Assembly: GCF_014639075.1 (NCBI RefSeq)
Contig: NZ_BMFS01000001.1
Coordinates: forward strand, 186,001-250,000
Direction: 5' to 3'
DNA: 64,000 bases
Source of the DNA: Glycocaulis albus
GTDB taxonomy: Bacteria > Pseudomonadota > Alphaproteobacteria > Caulobacterales > Maricaulaceae
Positions within the stretch are counted from its first letter, which is position 1. Every line of letters starts with the position of its first letter. Positions 42,572 through 51,148 of this stretch are shown one piece after another. A program made the translations under genes and the position numbers. The notes below the pieces were generated by a model that saw nothing but the letters and a program-made list of their open reading frames with translations, searched no databases and had not been told where the DNA came from.

Positions 42572-43819
42572 ATGGACAAGTACATGCGAACGCTCTTCGC
42601 CCCCGGTCATGGCCGGCTGGAAGATCAGGACAATCTTTTTACCCCCATGCGCATGGCGTTTGCAGGGATCGTCCTCTACGCGCACGCGCTGATGATGGTG
42701 CTGCCCTGGCCGGTCATGGGCCCATGGGCGCAAACGATAGACTTTGCAGGCCAGCATGCGCTGAACGCGTTCTTCGTGCTCTCCGGCTACATGATACTGG
42801 CGAGCCTGCGCGCCTCGCGCTCCGTGCTCGCCTATGCCATCAACCGGGTGTTTCGCGTCTTCCCGCTCCTCATCGTGGTCACGCTGCTGACCGTGATGAT
42901 TGCCGGTCCCGCGCTTTCCGGCATCGCCCCCCTCGACTATCTCGCCCGCGCAGAAAGCTGGGCCTATGCGCTGGGCGTCATCTCTCAGGCCCATCCCACC
43001 GCGCCCCTGCCCTTTGAGGCCTCAGGCCTTCAGGCAGCGCAGAGCGCCAACGCGCCCTTATGGACCGTGCGTTATGAACTGATCGGCTATTCAGGGCTGG
43101 GCGTGCTGATGCTGGTGGGTGCTCTGCGCAAGGGTTGGGCGCTGCCAGTGCTTCTGGCGGTGATAGTGGGGGTGAGCGCGTTACACGCCAATACCGGCTA
43201 TACTGGTCCGCACCCGGAGGGCGTCTCTGCCGCCTTGCGCTTTGCCACCGGCTTCCTCCTGGGGGCGGTGCTGTGGGACTGGCGTGACCGGATAGGGCTT
43301 AGCTGGGCGCTGGTGCTGGCAAGCATATGCGCGGCAATTGCCACCTATGGGACACCCTTCCACCAGAGCTTTGACATCCTGGCGACAGCCGTCCTCGCGC
43401 TGCGGGTAGGTTATCTGAAACTGCCAGCCACCCGCCTCTGGCAGCGCATCAAGGGCGTGGAAGACCTCTCATACGGCATTTACATCATTCACTGGCCCGT
43501 TGGCCTGTTGATCATGGTGCTCGCCAGTCAGATCGGCTTGCAGCCGGGTACAACCAGCGTTGCGCTCGCAATGACGCTGATCTCGGTGGCGCTGGCCTGG
43601 CCCTTGCGGATCTTTGTGGAGCGGCCATTCCAGCGCTGGGGCAGAATTATCGCGCGGGGGCGCTGGGCCGTGCGCGTGGCTCGGGCACCGGCGGCCGAGC
43701 CGCCGCCCTTTCCCCGCCGGGTGCAGGCGCCTACCAGAGCCCGAAACTGCCGGCCAGCAGGACAAGGCCCAGTAGGGCCGCCACAGCGCCCCAGATCAGC
43801 GAGACGAGGGGGTTTGTGA
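42572..43819 (+). CDS. Acyltransferase family 3 membrane protein
   Basis: 415 aa with about ten membrane segments. Acyltransferase_3 landmarks: RMAFAGIVLYAH (the R/H catalytic histidine region), QHALNAFFVLSGYMILASL, WTVRYELIGY, and DLSYGIYIIHWP. Such enzymes O-acylate surface glycans or lipids. No clear ribosome site precedes the ATG. The last 30 codons are Pro/Arg-rich and overlap the convergent membrane-protein gene by 89 bases; the tail may be an artefact of reading through. Confidence 0.85.
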   Translation: MDKYMRTLFAPGHGRLEDQDNLFTPMRMAFAGIVLYAHALMMVLPWPVMGPWAQTIDFAGQHALNAFFVLSGYMILASLRASRSVLAYAINRVFRVFPLLIVVTLLTVMIAGPALSGIAPLDYLARAESWAYALGVISQAHPTAPLPFEASGLQAAQSANAPLWTVRYELIGYSGLGVLMLVGALRKGWALPVLLAVIVGVSALHANTGYTGPHPEGVSAALRFATGFLLGAVLWDWRDRIGLSWALVLASICAAIATYGTPFHQSFDILATAVLALRVGYLKLPATRLWQRIKGVEDLSYGIYIIHWPVGLLIMVLASQIGLQPGTTSVALAMTLISVALAWPLRIFVERPFQRWGRIIARGRWAVRVARAPAAEPPPFPRRVQAPTRARNCRPAGQGPVGPPQRPRSARRGGL

Positions 43820-44123
43820 ACCAGGGCGCAAAGAACGCCATGAAGCGGTTCTGCAGCCACATGATCAGCGCGCCTTCAACAATCGCGGCCCAGCCGACAA
43901 GCGTCACGATAATGGCGAGCGGATTATCCCAGCGTGTATGCAGGGCAGCCACTGTCAGGCCGATCAGAAGGGCAAGAATGCCCATCGTGAAGATGATCGC
44001 GATGTCATCTTGCAGGCGGGCGATCAGGCGGGTGACCAGCGTGCGGTCGATCAGTATCGCCACGCCCGCGACGAGCATGTAGCCGCCCAGAATCTGGGCA
44101 AGGATTACCGTTATTTCAGCCAT
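43731..44123 (-). CDS. Small four-helix membrane protein of unknown function
   Basis: 130 aa, almost all hydrophobic, with four predicted membrane helices (about 5-25, 40-62, 68-90, 105-128). LARLQDDIAIIFTMGILALLIGLTVAALHTRWDN lies between helices 1 and 3. No family recognised. It overlaps the 3' end of the acyltransferase on the other strand. Confidence 0.65.
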   Translation of the reverse strand: MAEITVILAQILGGYMLVAGVAILIDRTLVTRLIARLQDDIAIIFTMGILALLIGLTVAALHTRWDNPLAIIVTLVGWAAIVEGALIMWLQNRFMAFFAPWFTNPLVSLIWGAVAALLGLVLLAGSFGLW

Positions 44124-44210
44124 GATGGCCTCTCCATCACGGCATCGTCCCCAGCCTCAAAACGCTACGTCCGGCGGGCAGGAGGTGCAAGCACCAACAC
44201 AAAAAAGCTG

Positions 44211-44287
44211 GATCCCGGGTCGAGCCCGGGAACCCGGTTGAAAGGCTTGATGATAAACACCGGGGTCCCGGCCCCCGAGCCGGGATC
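44211..44287 (-). repeat. 77-bp dispersed repeat, copy B
   Basis: Inverted copy of 40087-40163 (67 of 77 positions by eye). It sits in the 233-base gap before the dipeptidase stop; A and T runs lie directly outside it (44201-44206 and 44288-44295). The rest of the gap shows nothing definite. Confidence 0.75.
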
Positions 44288-44356
44288 TATTTTTTAGTGG
44301 CTGCGAGATTCCGGTTCAGCTTTGAAAGGGGCTGCGAGTGAAGCCCTCCCGGTTAC

Positions 44357-45577
44357 CTACCGCACCGCTGCCTCGGCCCCGCGCATGACGCGCAGCACAT
44401 TGCCGCCCCACAGCTTGGCGATGTCTTCTTCCGAATAGCCCCGGCGCAGCAGTTCTGCCGTCACGTTGGGCGTCTCGGATGCATCGTCCCAGCCGCGCAC
44501 GCCGCCGCCGCCATCAAAGTCGGAGACTATGCCGACATGGTCGATACCGGCGACCGAGACAGCGTGGTCGATATGGTCGGCGAGGTCGGAGACGGTGGCA
44601 TCCGGGTATTCGGCGCGCAGCGCGGCCACCCGTTCCTGATAGGCCGCGCGGCTTTCAGGGGTGGAGCGCTCCCACCCGCCCGGCTGGTCCAGCCCGAACT
44701 CGGAACGCAGCTCGGCAATCGCCGCCGTCAGGCCCGGATCAATCGCACGCAGGTAAGAACGGAAGGCGACCATCTGCGCCACGCCGCCATTATCGCGGAT
44801 GGCTTCCAGCAATTCATCGGTCAGATTGCGCGGATGGTCATAGACCGCCCGTGCGCCGGAATGGCTGGCAATGACCGGCGCGCGCGACATCTGGATCGCT
44901 TCGAGCGAGGTCTGCGGACCAACATGGGAGATATCGACCATGATGCCATGATCATTGAGCAGTTCGACGAGGCGGCGCCCCAGGTCGGTGAGGCCTGGAT
45001 CGCCCATCGGGTCGCCGGCCGAGAGATCGGGGTTGGAGCTGCCGCCGAACTGATTGTTCCTAAAGTGGGTAAGGGCGGCATAGCGCGCGCCTCTGGCGGC
45101 CCAGAGCGGCACTTCCTCCTCGATATTCTCGCCCATGAAATAGCTGTTCTCGATACCGATCAGGGCAACGAGGCGCCCTTCGGCATGGATCGCCTCCACC
45201 TCGTCGGCGGTGGTGGCCAGCGCAATGCGTTCCGGGTTCGCGCGCACCATGCGCATGATCGCCTGATACGTCTGCTCGGCGCGGGCGCGCGCGGTCGCAT
45301 AGCCCTCGCCGGTCAGATCACGCTGCTGCACATAGACAATGAAGAAGGCGGCATCGAGCCCGCCGGCGCGCATCTTGGGCAGGTCGACCTGCAGGCGCGT
45401 CCAGGTATTGGGGTCGAGGGTATGCGTGGCATAGCCGGACGGAATATCGACATGGGTGTCGAGCGTGAAGATGCGGTCATGGATTTCGCGCACCTCCAGC
45501 TCGGAGAGTTCCTGTGCGAGCCCCGCCCCGGCAATAAACGGTGCGATGGCGGCGGCAGTGATGAATTTGCGCAGCAT
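44357..45577 (-). CDS. Membrane dipeptidase, peptidase family M19
   Basis: 406 aa with a signal peptide (about 1-21, ending GLAQE). Zinc ligands are in DTHVDIP, the bridging glutamate region is ALIGIENSYFMGEN, and DISHVG and ASHSGARA follow; VSDFDGGGG closes the site. It hydrolyses dipeptides in the periplasm, including D-residue types in some relatives. It probably works with the M20 enzyme upstream in the operon (83-base gap). Confidence 0.9.
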   Translation of the reverse strand: MLRKFITAAAIAPFIAGAGLAQELSELEVREIHDRIFTLDTHVDIPSGYATHTLDPNTWTRLQVDLPKMRAGGLDAAFFIVYVQQRDLTGEGYATARARAEQTYQAIMRMVRANPERIALATTADEVEAIHAEGRLVALIGIENSYFMGENIEEEVPLWAARGARYAALTHFRNNQFGGSSNPDLSAGDPMGDPGLTDLGRRLVELLNDHGIMVDISHVGPQTSLEAIQMSRAPVIASHSGARAVYDHPRNLTDELLEAIRDNGGVAQMVAFRSYLRAIDPGLTAAIAELRSEFGLDQPGGWERSTPESRAAYQERVAALRAEYPDATVSDLADHIDHAVSVAGIDHVGIVSDFDGGGGVRGWDDASETPNVTAELLRRGYSEEDIAKLWGGNVLRVMRGAEAAVR

Positions 45578-45660
45578 GAGAAATCTCCCCGTGGACCATG
45601 TTGTCGGCAGCTAAGTCGCTGGCACTGCGAAGGGCAAGGTGCGGGGGTGTAGTTGGGGGC

Positions 45661-47112
45661 CTACCCCTCCATACCGGCTTCCGAGATCACCGTGCGGAAA
45701 TAGCTGACCATGCCGGGCAGGGCGTCGATGCGGATGCGTTCATTATCGCCATGGATACGCGAGAGATCATCCATCTCCATGCGCATGGGCGCATAGCGGT
45801 AGATATGGTCGGCCACATGCTTGAAGGCGCGCGAGTCCGTGGCGGCGGTGAGCAGGTTCGGCACGACAGGAGCATTTTCGGGCAGGTGGCTGACCGCAGC
45901 GCCGGCAATGATCTCCCAGGCCCGGCCAGAGGTGGGGCTGATCGGCGGCGCATCCGAGATACGGCCCACCGGCTCTATCGTTACGCCTTCGAGATGACTC
46001 ACCGCGCCGCGCATATGGGCAAGCGCACTTTCGGCGCTGTCGCGCGGGTGCAGGCGCAGATTGATGGTCGCGCGCGCCTCCTGCGGCAGCACATTGGCGA
46101 CCGTGCCGCCGGTGATGATGGTCGGCGCGATGGTGGTGCCGATGGTGGCTCTGGTCGCGTCATCGGCCATCATCTGACCACGCAGGACCGAGCCGAAAAG
46201 CACAGGGCGCGCCATGACAAAGCCCGCCATCCCGTCCATGTCCGGGGCGAGCGCGCGCATCATGTCGGGGACGGGGTGGTCGATGCGGTGCTCGAAAGGC
46301 TCATCCACAATCGCATTGACCGCGCGGGAGAGGAGGCCAATGGCGGTTTCCGGTGGCGGGGTGGAGGAATGCCCGCCGCGCGCACGCGCCGTCACCTCCA
46401 CCGAGAGAAAACCCTTCTCGCCCACACCGATCAGGCCGACCGGCCCGCCCGTCATGGGGAAGTTTTCAAGCGAGGTGCCGCCTTCATCCAGCACGAACCA
46501 GGCCCGGCGTCCCTCAGCCTCCAGCCGCTCGGCCATGGCCATCGCGCCGGTGCCACCCACCTCCTCATCATGGCCAAGCCCGATATGGATGGTGCGTTCG
46601 GGCGTGAAGCCCTCTTCCAGCAGGGTCTCCATCGCGGCGATGAGCATGACGAGGAAGCCCTTCATGTCGAGCGTGCCGCGCCCCCAGACATAGCCATCGG
46701 CAATCGTGCCGGAGAAGGGCGGATGGTCCCACTGATCCTCGGTGCCCGGCTCCACCGGCACCACGTCCTGATGGGCGAGGATCACAATCGGATCGAGCGC
46801 GGGGTTCGTCCCCTCCAGCGTGTACCAGAGCGAGCCGTGCAGGATGTCTTCGGGCGCCATCCGCTCATGGACCAGCGGGAAGCTCATCGCCAGCCAGTCG
46901 CGGAAAGCGTCGAACTCGGCGCGGCTGGCGTCCGGGTTACCCATCTCGGAAATGGTCTCGAACCGGATCGCCTCAGCCAGCGTCAGCGCCAGTGCCTCTG
47001 CTGAGCGGCTGGAGGGGTTCGGCTCGATGGCCTCGGGCGTGGCGGGAGGCTGCGCACAGGCACTCAAGGCCAGCAGCCCTGCGCCGACAATCGCTGCGAG
47101 ATGATGTTTCAT
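45661..47112 (-). CDS. M20 family metallopeptidase lipoprotein (carboxypeptidase S-like)
   Basis: 483 aa. A lipobox ALSAC (about Cys19) marks a lipoprotein. Metal and catalytic segments: VILAHQDVVPV (His/Asp), GRGTLDMKG, and GHDEEVGG (the general-base Glu). RARGGHSSTPPPETAIG matches the dimerisation-domain motif. The overall arrangement is that of carboxypeptidase S / PM20D1-like enzymes that cleave or form N-acyl and dipeptide bonds. ATG 47112 was chosen to keep the leader. Confidence 0.88.
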   Translation of the reverse strand: MKHHLAAIVGAGLLALSACAQPPATPEAIEPNPSSRSAEALALTLAEAIRFETISEMGNPDASRAEFDAFRDWLAMSFPLVHERMAPEDILHGSLWYTLEGTNPALDPIVILAHQDVVPVEPGTEDQWDHPPFSGTIADGYVWGRGTLDMKGFLVMLIAAMETLLEEGFTPERTIHIGLGHDEEVGGTGAMAMAERLEAEGRRAWFVLDEGGTSLENFPMTGGPVGLIGVGEKGFLSVEVTARARGGHSSTPPPETAIGLLSRAVNAIVDEPFEHRIDHPVPDMMRALAPDMDGMAGFVMARPVLFGSVLRGQMMADDATRATIGTTIAPTIITGGTVANVLPQEARATINLRLHPRDSAESALAHMRGAVSHLEGVTIEPVGRISDAPPISPTSGRAWEIIAGAAVSHLPENAPVVPNLLTAATDSRAFKHVADHIYRYAPMRMEMDDLSRIHGDNERIRIDALPGMVSYFRTVISEAGMEG

Positions 47113-47194
47113 AGGCCCCGCCCTCCCCGTAGTTCTCATTGTGTTGCAAGGAGGCTAGAACGCGGCTGATGAAACGCCAAGCCACGAGGATGCC

Positions 47195-48100
47195 ATGAGC
47201 ACAACCGAGACAGACCTGCCGCCAGAGCCTAAGGGCCGCGTGTTGATAATCGCTGGATCGGACAGCTCCGGCGGGGCGGGCATTCAGGCCGATATCAAGG
47301 CGGTGACGGTGCTGGGCGGCTATGCGGCGACGGCTATCACCGCGCTGACCGTGCAGAACACGAAGGGCGTTACCGCCGTTCATGGCGCGCCGATGGAGAT
47401 CGTTTCGGGTCAGATCGCGGCGGTGCTCGATGATATCGGCGCGGACGCGATCAAGACCGGCATGCTGGCCAGCAAAGAGGTGATCGAGACCGTGATCGCC
47501 GCGCTGGACGAGGCGGGCGCCGAACTGATCCCGCTCATCGTTGATCCGGTGATGGTGGCGAGCTCCGGCGCGCGCCTGATCGGCGAGGATGCGGTTGAAG
47601 CCCTGAAAACAAAGCTGATCCGCCGGGCCACGCTTATCACGCCCAACGTGCCCGAAGCCGAGGCGCTAACCGGCATCAAGGTTGAAGACGTGGAGGGCCA
47701 GCAAGCAGCAGGCGAGGCGCTCTTGAAGCTTGGCGCGCGCGCGGCGCTCATCAAGGGCGGGCATCTCGATGGCCCGCAGGTGATCGATGTGCTGGTGACG
47801 CGCAATGGCATGCGCGTCTTCTCCCGCCCGCGCATCCGCACCCGCCACACCCATGGCACGGGCTGCACGCTGGCGAGCGCGATAGCGGCCCTGGTGGCGC
47901 AGGGCGCGCCGCTGGACAAGGCGGTGGAGGAAGCGGGCGACTACCTGCACGAGGCGATACGGCGTGCGCCGGGCTTTGGTTCAGGGGCGGGGCCTGTTCA
48001 TCATGGATGGATGCTGGATATGGAGCCGGCTTCGGAGGCGCCCTCCGGCCCGCTGGCGGCCGGGCTGGCCGGACTGTCGGGGCCCGGCAAGGACACATAG
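47195..48100 (+). CDS. thiD: Hydroxymethylpyrimidine/phosphomethylpyrimidine kinase
   Basis: 301 aa ribokinase-fold enzyme. IAGSDSSGGAGIQADIK near the N-terminus is the ThiD signature; PVMVASSGARLI and the anion-hole TRHTHGTGCTLASAIAA complete the site. It phosphorylates HMP and then HMP-P, the step after ThiC. The last 40 residues are Gly/Pro/Ser-rich and overlap the convergent PDZ lipoprotein gene by 100 bases. Confidence 0.92.
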   Translation: MSTTETDLPPEPKGRVLIIAGSDSSGGAGIQADIKAVTVLGGYAATAITALTVQNTKGVTAVHGAPMEIVSGQIAAVLDDIGADAIKTGMLASKEVIETVIAALDEAGAELIPLIVDPVMVASSGARLIGEDAVEALKTKLIRRATLITPNVPEAEALTGIKVEDVEGQQAAGEALLKLGARAALIKGGHLDGPQVIDVLVTRNGMRVFSRPRIRTRHTHGTGCTLASAIAALVAQGAPLDKAVEEAGDYLHEAIRRAPGFGSGAGPVHHGWMLDMEPASEAPSGPLAAGLAGLSGPGKDT

Positions 48101-49002
48101 GCGGTTTCACCGCCCGCGCCCGCCTGCAGCAGGATAAGCGCGGCAAGGGTGATCTCGGCCTGCGACGGGGTGCGCCAGCGGGGTCCGGCATGTTCCGGCC
48201 CGCGCCCGGCCAGCCAGTCCATGGCGTCCAGTCCGAGTGCAAAACGGACAATGTCCGGGCCCTGCAGCGCGCGCTCCAGCACACCGGGCAGGGCACGGTG
48301 GCGGGCGATCTGGCGGGCAAGCGCCAGTGCCATGTATTGCTGCATCCGGTCATCGTCTGCGGTGCTGGCAAAGGCGCGGTCCACAAATAGCGTGTCACCG
48401 GCCAGCCACACTGCCTGACGGCGCCCGCCCGCCAGATTGATGCTGACCAGCCGCACCAGTGCCGCGCAGGCGGGTTCCGGTTCAAGCACCAGATCAAGCC
48501 CTTCCGGCCCGCGCTGCACGCGCAGACGCGCCGCGCCCCGGCGCAAGGCGGCCGGAAAGGTGCGGGCGCGCAAATCATCGTGCCAGCGGGCATTGGGTTC
48601 GCTCCAGTGTCCGTTCAGGCTGAGGAGCACGTCGCCGGGACGCAGACCAGCGCGGGCGGCAGGGCTGCCCTCTGCGACGATCCAGACGGCGGCACGCGGA
48701 TCTGCGCCAAACGCGGCCCGGACCTCATCACGTTCGCCCGCCGGCCAGTCGGCGATATGGGTGGTGACAAGCCCGGTGAAGGGATGGAGGCGGTGGCAAT
48801 AGGGCGCGTTTGCGGTGATGAGGGGCGTGGCCAGCGCTAGGATTCGCGCCTGCAGCCGGGTCTCCTCGGCCACGGCAAGGCGCGGCTCCATGCCGGGGGT
48901 CAGCTGGGTGGAGAGCGTGGCGCAGGCGGCAAGGCACAGCGCGGCGCCGCCGGCCAGGATACCGGCCGCCATTCGCTTGCAGGTTGAAGCCCAGCCCGTC
49001 AT
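48001..49002 (-). CDS. PDZ-domain lipoprotein of unknown function
   Basis: 333 aa. A lipobox LAAC (about Cys27) is followed by a helical part (about 40-80). A PDZ-like ligand loop is clear (AVWIVAEGSPAARAGLRPGDVLLSLNG). The later half has HxxxE-like elements but no clear protease motif (MALALARQIARHRALPGVL). Its 3' end overlaps thiD. The fold resembles outer-membrane M48-associated PDZ proteins, but I cannot confirm a catalytic site. Confidence 0.65.
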   Translation of the reverse strand: MTGWASTCKRMAAGILAGGAALCLAACATLSTQLTPGMEPRLAVAEETRLQARILALATPLITANAPYCHRLHPFTGLVTTHIADWPAGERDEVRAAFGADPRAAVWIVAEGSPAARAGLRPGDVLLSLNGHWSEPNARWHDDLRARTFPAALRRGAARLRVQRGPEGLDLVLEPEPACAALVRLVSINLAGGRRQAVWLAGDTLFVDRAFASTADDDRMQQYMALALARQIARHRALPGVLERALQGPDIVRFALGLDAMDWLAGRGPEHAGPRWRTPSQAEITLAALILLQAGAGGETAYVSLPGPDSPASPAASGPEGASEAGSISSIHP

Positions 49003-49137
49003 TAACCATAGCGTGGATTCGGTGTGCGCCGGTTTCAACCGGAATCTGATCTGATCCGCAAACTGAGCATTTGACGTTAGCCGATGCGCGTCTTACGCCA
49101 TCGTTCACCGATGCACGCCATCAGCCGGATTTGCCCC

Positions 49138-50289
49138 ATGCCGAGCCAGCCCTCCATACGCCCGTCTGATCCGCGTTTTTCCTCCGGTCCAACAAGGAAG
49201 CGCCCTGGCTGGGAGCCTGGCGCGCTGGGTACCGGCTCTCTGGGGCGCAGCCATCGCGCAACCCTGCCAAAGCAGCGCCTGGGTGAGGCGATAGAGCGGG
49301 CCGGGGCCATCCTCGAAATCCCGGCTGACTACCGGATTGTCATCACGCCGGCCTCCGACACGGGCGCGTTCGAGGCTGCAATGTGGTGCATGCTGGGCGC
49401 GCGGGGCGTAGACGTGTTCAGCTGGGATGCGTTCGGCGAGCGCTGGCTGAAGGACGCGAAGAACCAGCTGAAACTGCCTGATCTGCGGGTCTTCGAGGCC
49501 CTCTATGGCGCCCTGCCGGACCTGTCGCAGGCGGATCCGGCGCGCGACACGCTCTTTACCTGGAACGCGACTGCTGCGGGCCTGAAAGTGCCCCATGCCG
49601 ACTGGATTTCGGACAATCGCGAGGGTCTGACTTTTTGCGATGCCACATCGGCGGCCTTCGCGATGGAATTGCCTTGGGACAAGCTCGATGTGACGACATT
49701 CTCCTGGCAGAAATGCCTGGGCGGCGAGGCGCAGCACGGCATGATCGTATTCTCGCCGCGCGCGCGTGAACGCTTGCGGGACTGGCGGCCCGCATGGCCG
49801 GTGCCGGGCGTGTTCTCGCTCTTTGATGCCGGTGATGAGCAGTCGGCCATGTTCGAAGGCTCCACCATTAACACACCCTCATTGCTGGCGACCGAAGACT
49901 TTCTCGATGCCTTGCGCTGGGCGGCGAAAGAGGGCGGGCTTTCCGGCCTGGTGGCGCGCTCACAGACCAATCTGGCGGTGCTGGAGGCCTGGGTGGAACG
50001 CACGCCCTGGATCGATTTCGTGGCCGGGGACGAAGCGGTGCGCTCGAACACCTCGGTGACGCTGAAATTTGCCGGGCCGGACATGGCCGGCATGGATGAT
50101 GAGGCGGTCCGGGCGCTCGCCAAACGCATGGCCCAGCTGCTCGAACGCGAGGGCGCCGCGCTGGACATCCTGGCCTATGGCAAGGCCCCGCCGGGGCTTC
50201 GCATCTGGTGCGGCCCGACGATTGACGCGGATGATCTGGCTGCCCTCTGCCCCTGGCTCGACTGGGCGTATGAAGAGACGAGGGGGTAG
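49138..50289 (+). CDS. serC: Phosphoserine aminotransferase
   Basis: 383 aa. The alphaproteobacterial SerC type: it begins with DPRFSSGPTRKRPGW; the PLP lysine is Lys192 in TTFSWQKCLGGEAQHGM. LGRSHRA and TPASDTGAFEAAMWCMLG provide phosphate-binding residues. It forms phosphoserine from phosphohydroxypyruvate and glutamate. ATG 49138 is the best start by homology; 49111 is possible. serA is not adjacent in this window. Confidence 0.93.
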   Translation: MPSQPSIRPSDPRFSSGPTRKRPGWEPGALGTGSLGRSHRATLPKQRLGEAIERAGAILEIPADYRIVITPASDTGAFEAAMWCMLGARGVDVFSWDAFGERWLKDAKNQLKLPDLRVFEALYGALPDLSQADPARDTLFTWNATAAGLKVPHADWISDNREGLTFCDATSAAFAMELPWDKLDVTTFSWQKCLGGEAQHGMIVFSPRARERLRDWRPAWPVPGVFSLFDAGDEQSAMFEGSTINTPSLLATEDFLDALRWAAKEGGLSGLVARSQTNLAVLEAWVERTPWIDFVAGDEAVRSNTSVTLKFAGPDMAGMDDEAVRALAKRMAQLLEREGAALDILAYGKAPPGLRIWCGPTIDADDLAALCPWLDWAYEETRG

Positions 50290-50310
50290 GAAGGTTTCTG
50301 AGCCTTCCTC

Positions 50311-50377
50311 TCGTTTTCCCGACGAAAGTCGGGACCCAGAAAAAGACTGGGCACCGGCTTGCGCCGGTGAAACGCGA
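50311..50377 (+). repeat. 67-bp dispersed repeat, direct copy of 40209-40277
   Basis: TCGTTTTCCCGACGAAAGTC opens and GCGCCGGTGAAACGCGA closes the unit. It lies in the convergent gap between serC and hslV, followed by GCAGGCGGGAACCCGG-type repeat fragments. Confidence 0.75.
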
Positions 50378-50436
50378 GATTGGCGTTGTTACCGTGCAGG
50401 CGGGAACCCGGTCGGGGGTCCGGAGGATGACAACAC

Positions 50437-50988
50437 CTACCCCAGCCGCTCCACGGTCAGATTCCCGTTCGAGAACACGCAGATCTCTGCAGCGATCTCC
50501 ATCGCCTTGCGGGCAATCACTTCCGGGTCTTCTTCGTAGGAGAGGAGTGCGCGGGCCGCTGATAGCGCGAAATTGCCGCCCGACCCGATGGCCGCGATGC
50601 CGTGTTCGGGTTCGAGCACATCGCCAGCCCCTGTGATGAGGAAGGTCTCGGTCGCGTCGGCCACTATCAGCATGGCTTCAAGACGGCGCAAATAGCGGTC
50701 CGTGCGCCAGTCCTTGGCGAGCTCCACACAGGCCCTTGCGAGCTGGCCGGAATGGGCTTCCAGCTTGCCTTCAAGGCGCTCAAAGAGGGCAAAGGCGTCG
50801 GCGGTCGCCCCGGCAAAGCCTGCGATCACCTTGCCGCCGCCAATGCGGCGGACTTTGCGGGCGCTGGATTTGACCACCGTATTGCCGATGGAGACCTGAC
50901 CATCACCTGCCATGGCAACGGCCTTGCCCTTGCGCACGCATATAATGGTCGTGCCCCGCCAACCGGGAAAGGCGCGCTCTTCGCTCAT
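50437..50988 (-). CDS. hslV: ATP-dependent protease subunit HslV
   Basis: 183 aa. Cleavage after Gly12 ([10 protein letters not shown]) would expose the catalytic Thr13. Proteasome-type residues follow: [41 protein letters not shown] and [19 protein letters not shown]. It forms the peptidase core with HslU ATPase rings. hslU is not adjacent here: the next genes are serC (convergent) and valS (divergent). It may be elsewhere in the genome. Confidence 0.94.
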   Translation of the reverse strand: MSEERAFPGWRGTTIICVRKGKAVAMAGDGQVSIGNTVVKSSARKVRRIGGGKVIAGFAGATADAFALFERLEGKLEAHSGQLARACVELAKDWRTDRYLRRLEAMLIVADATETFLITGAGDVLEPEHGIAAIGSGGNFALSAARALLSYEEDPEVIARKAMEIAAEICVFSNGNLTVERLG

Positions 50989-51148
50989 GGGTTATTGTCC
51001 TTCGTCAGTCGTTTGCACACAGACATGGCCGGTCGGCGCTGGCAGTGCAAGGCTTTCTCCTGCCCCTACGCGGTTTGACGGGACACGAAAATCGTCTAGG
51101 AGAAGCGGCTCTCCGCAAGACCGCTCCGCCAGAGATGAAGGCCGCCCC

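Noticed and set aside
45598-47004. Plus-strand open frame of 468 aa
   Set aside because: Antisense shadow of the M20 peptidase; strongly His/Arg-rich with no domain.
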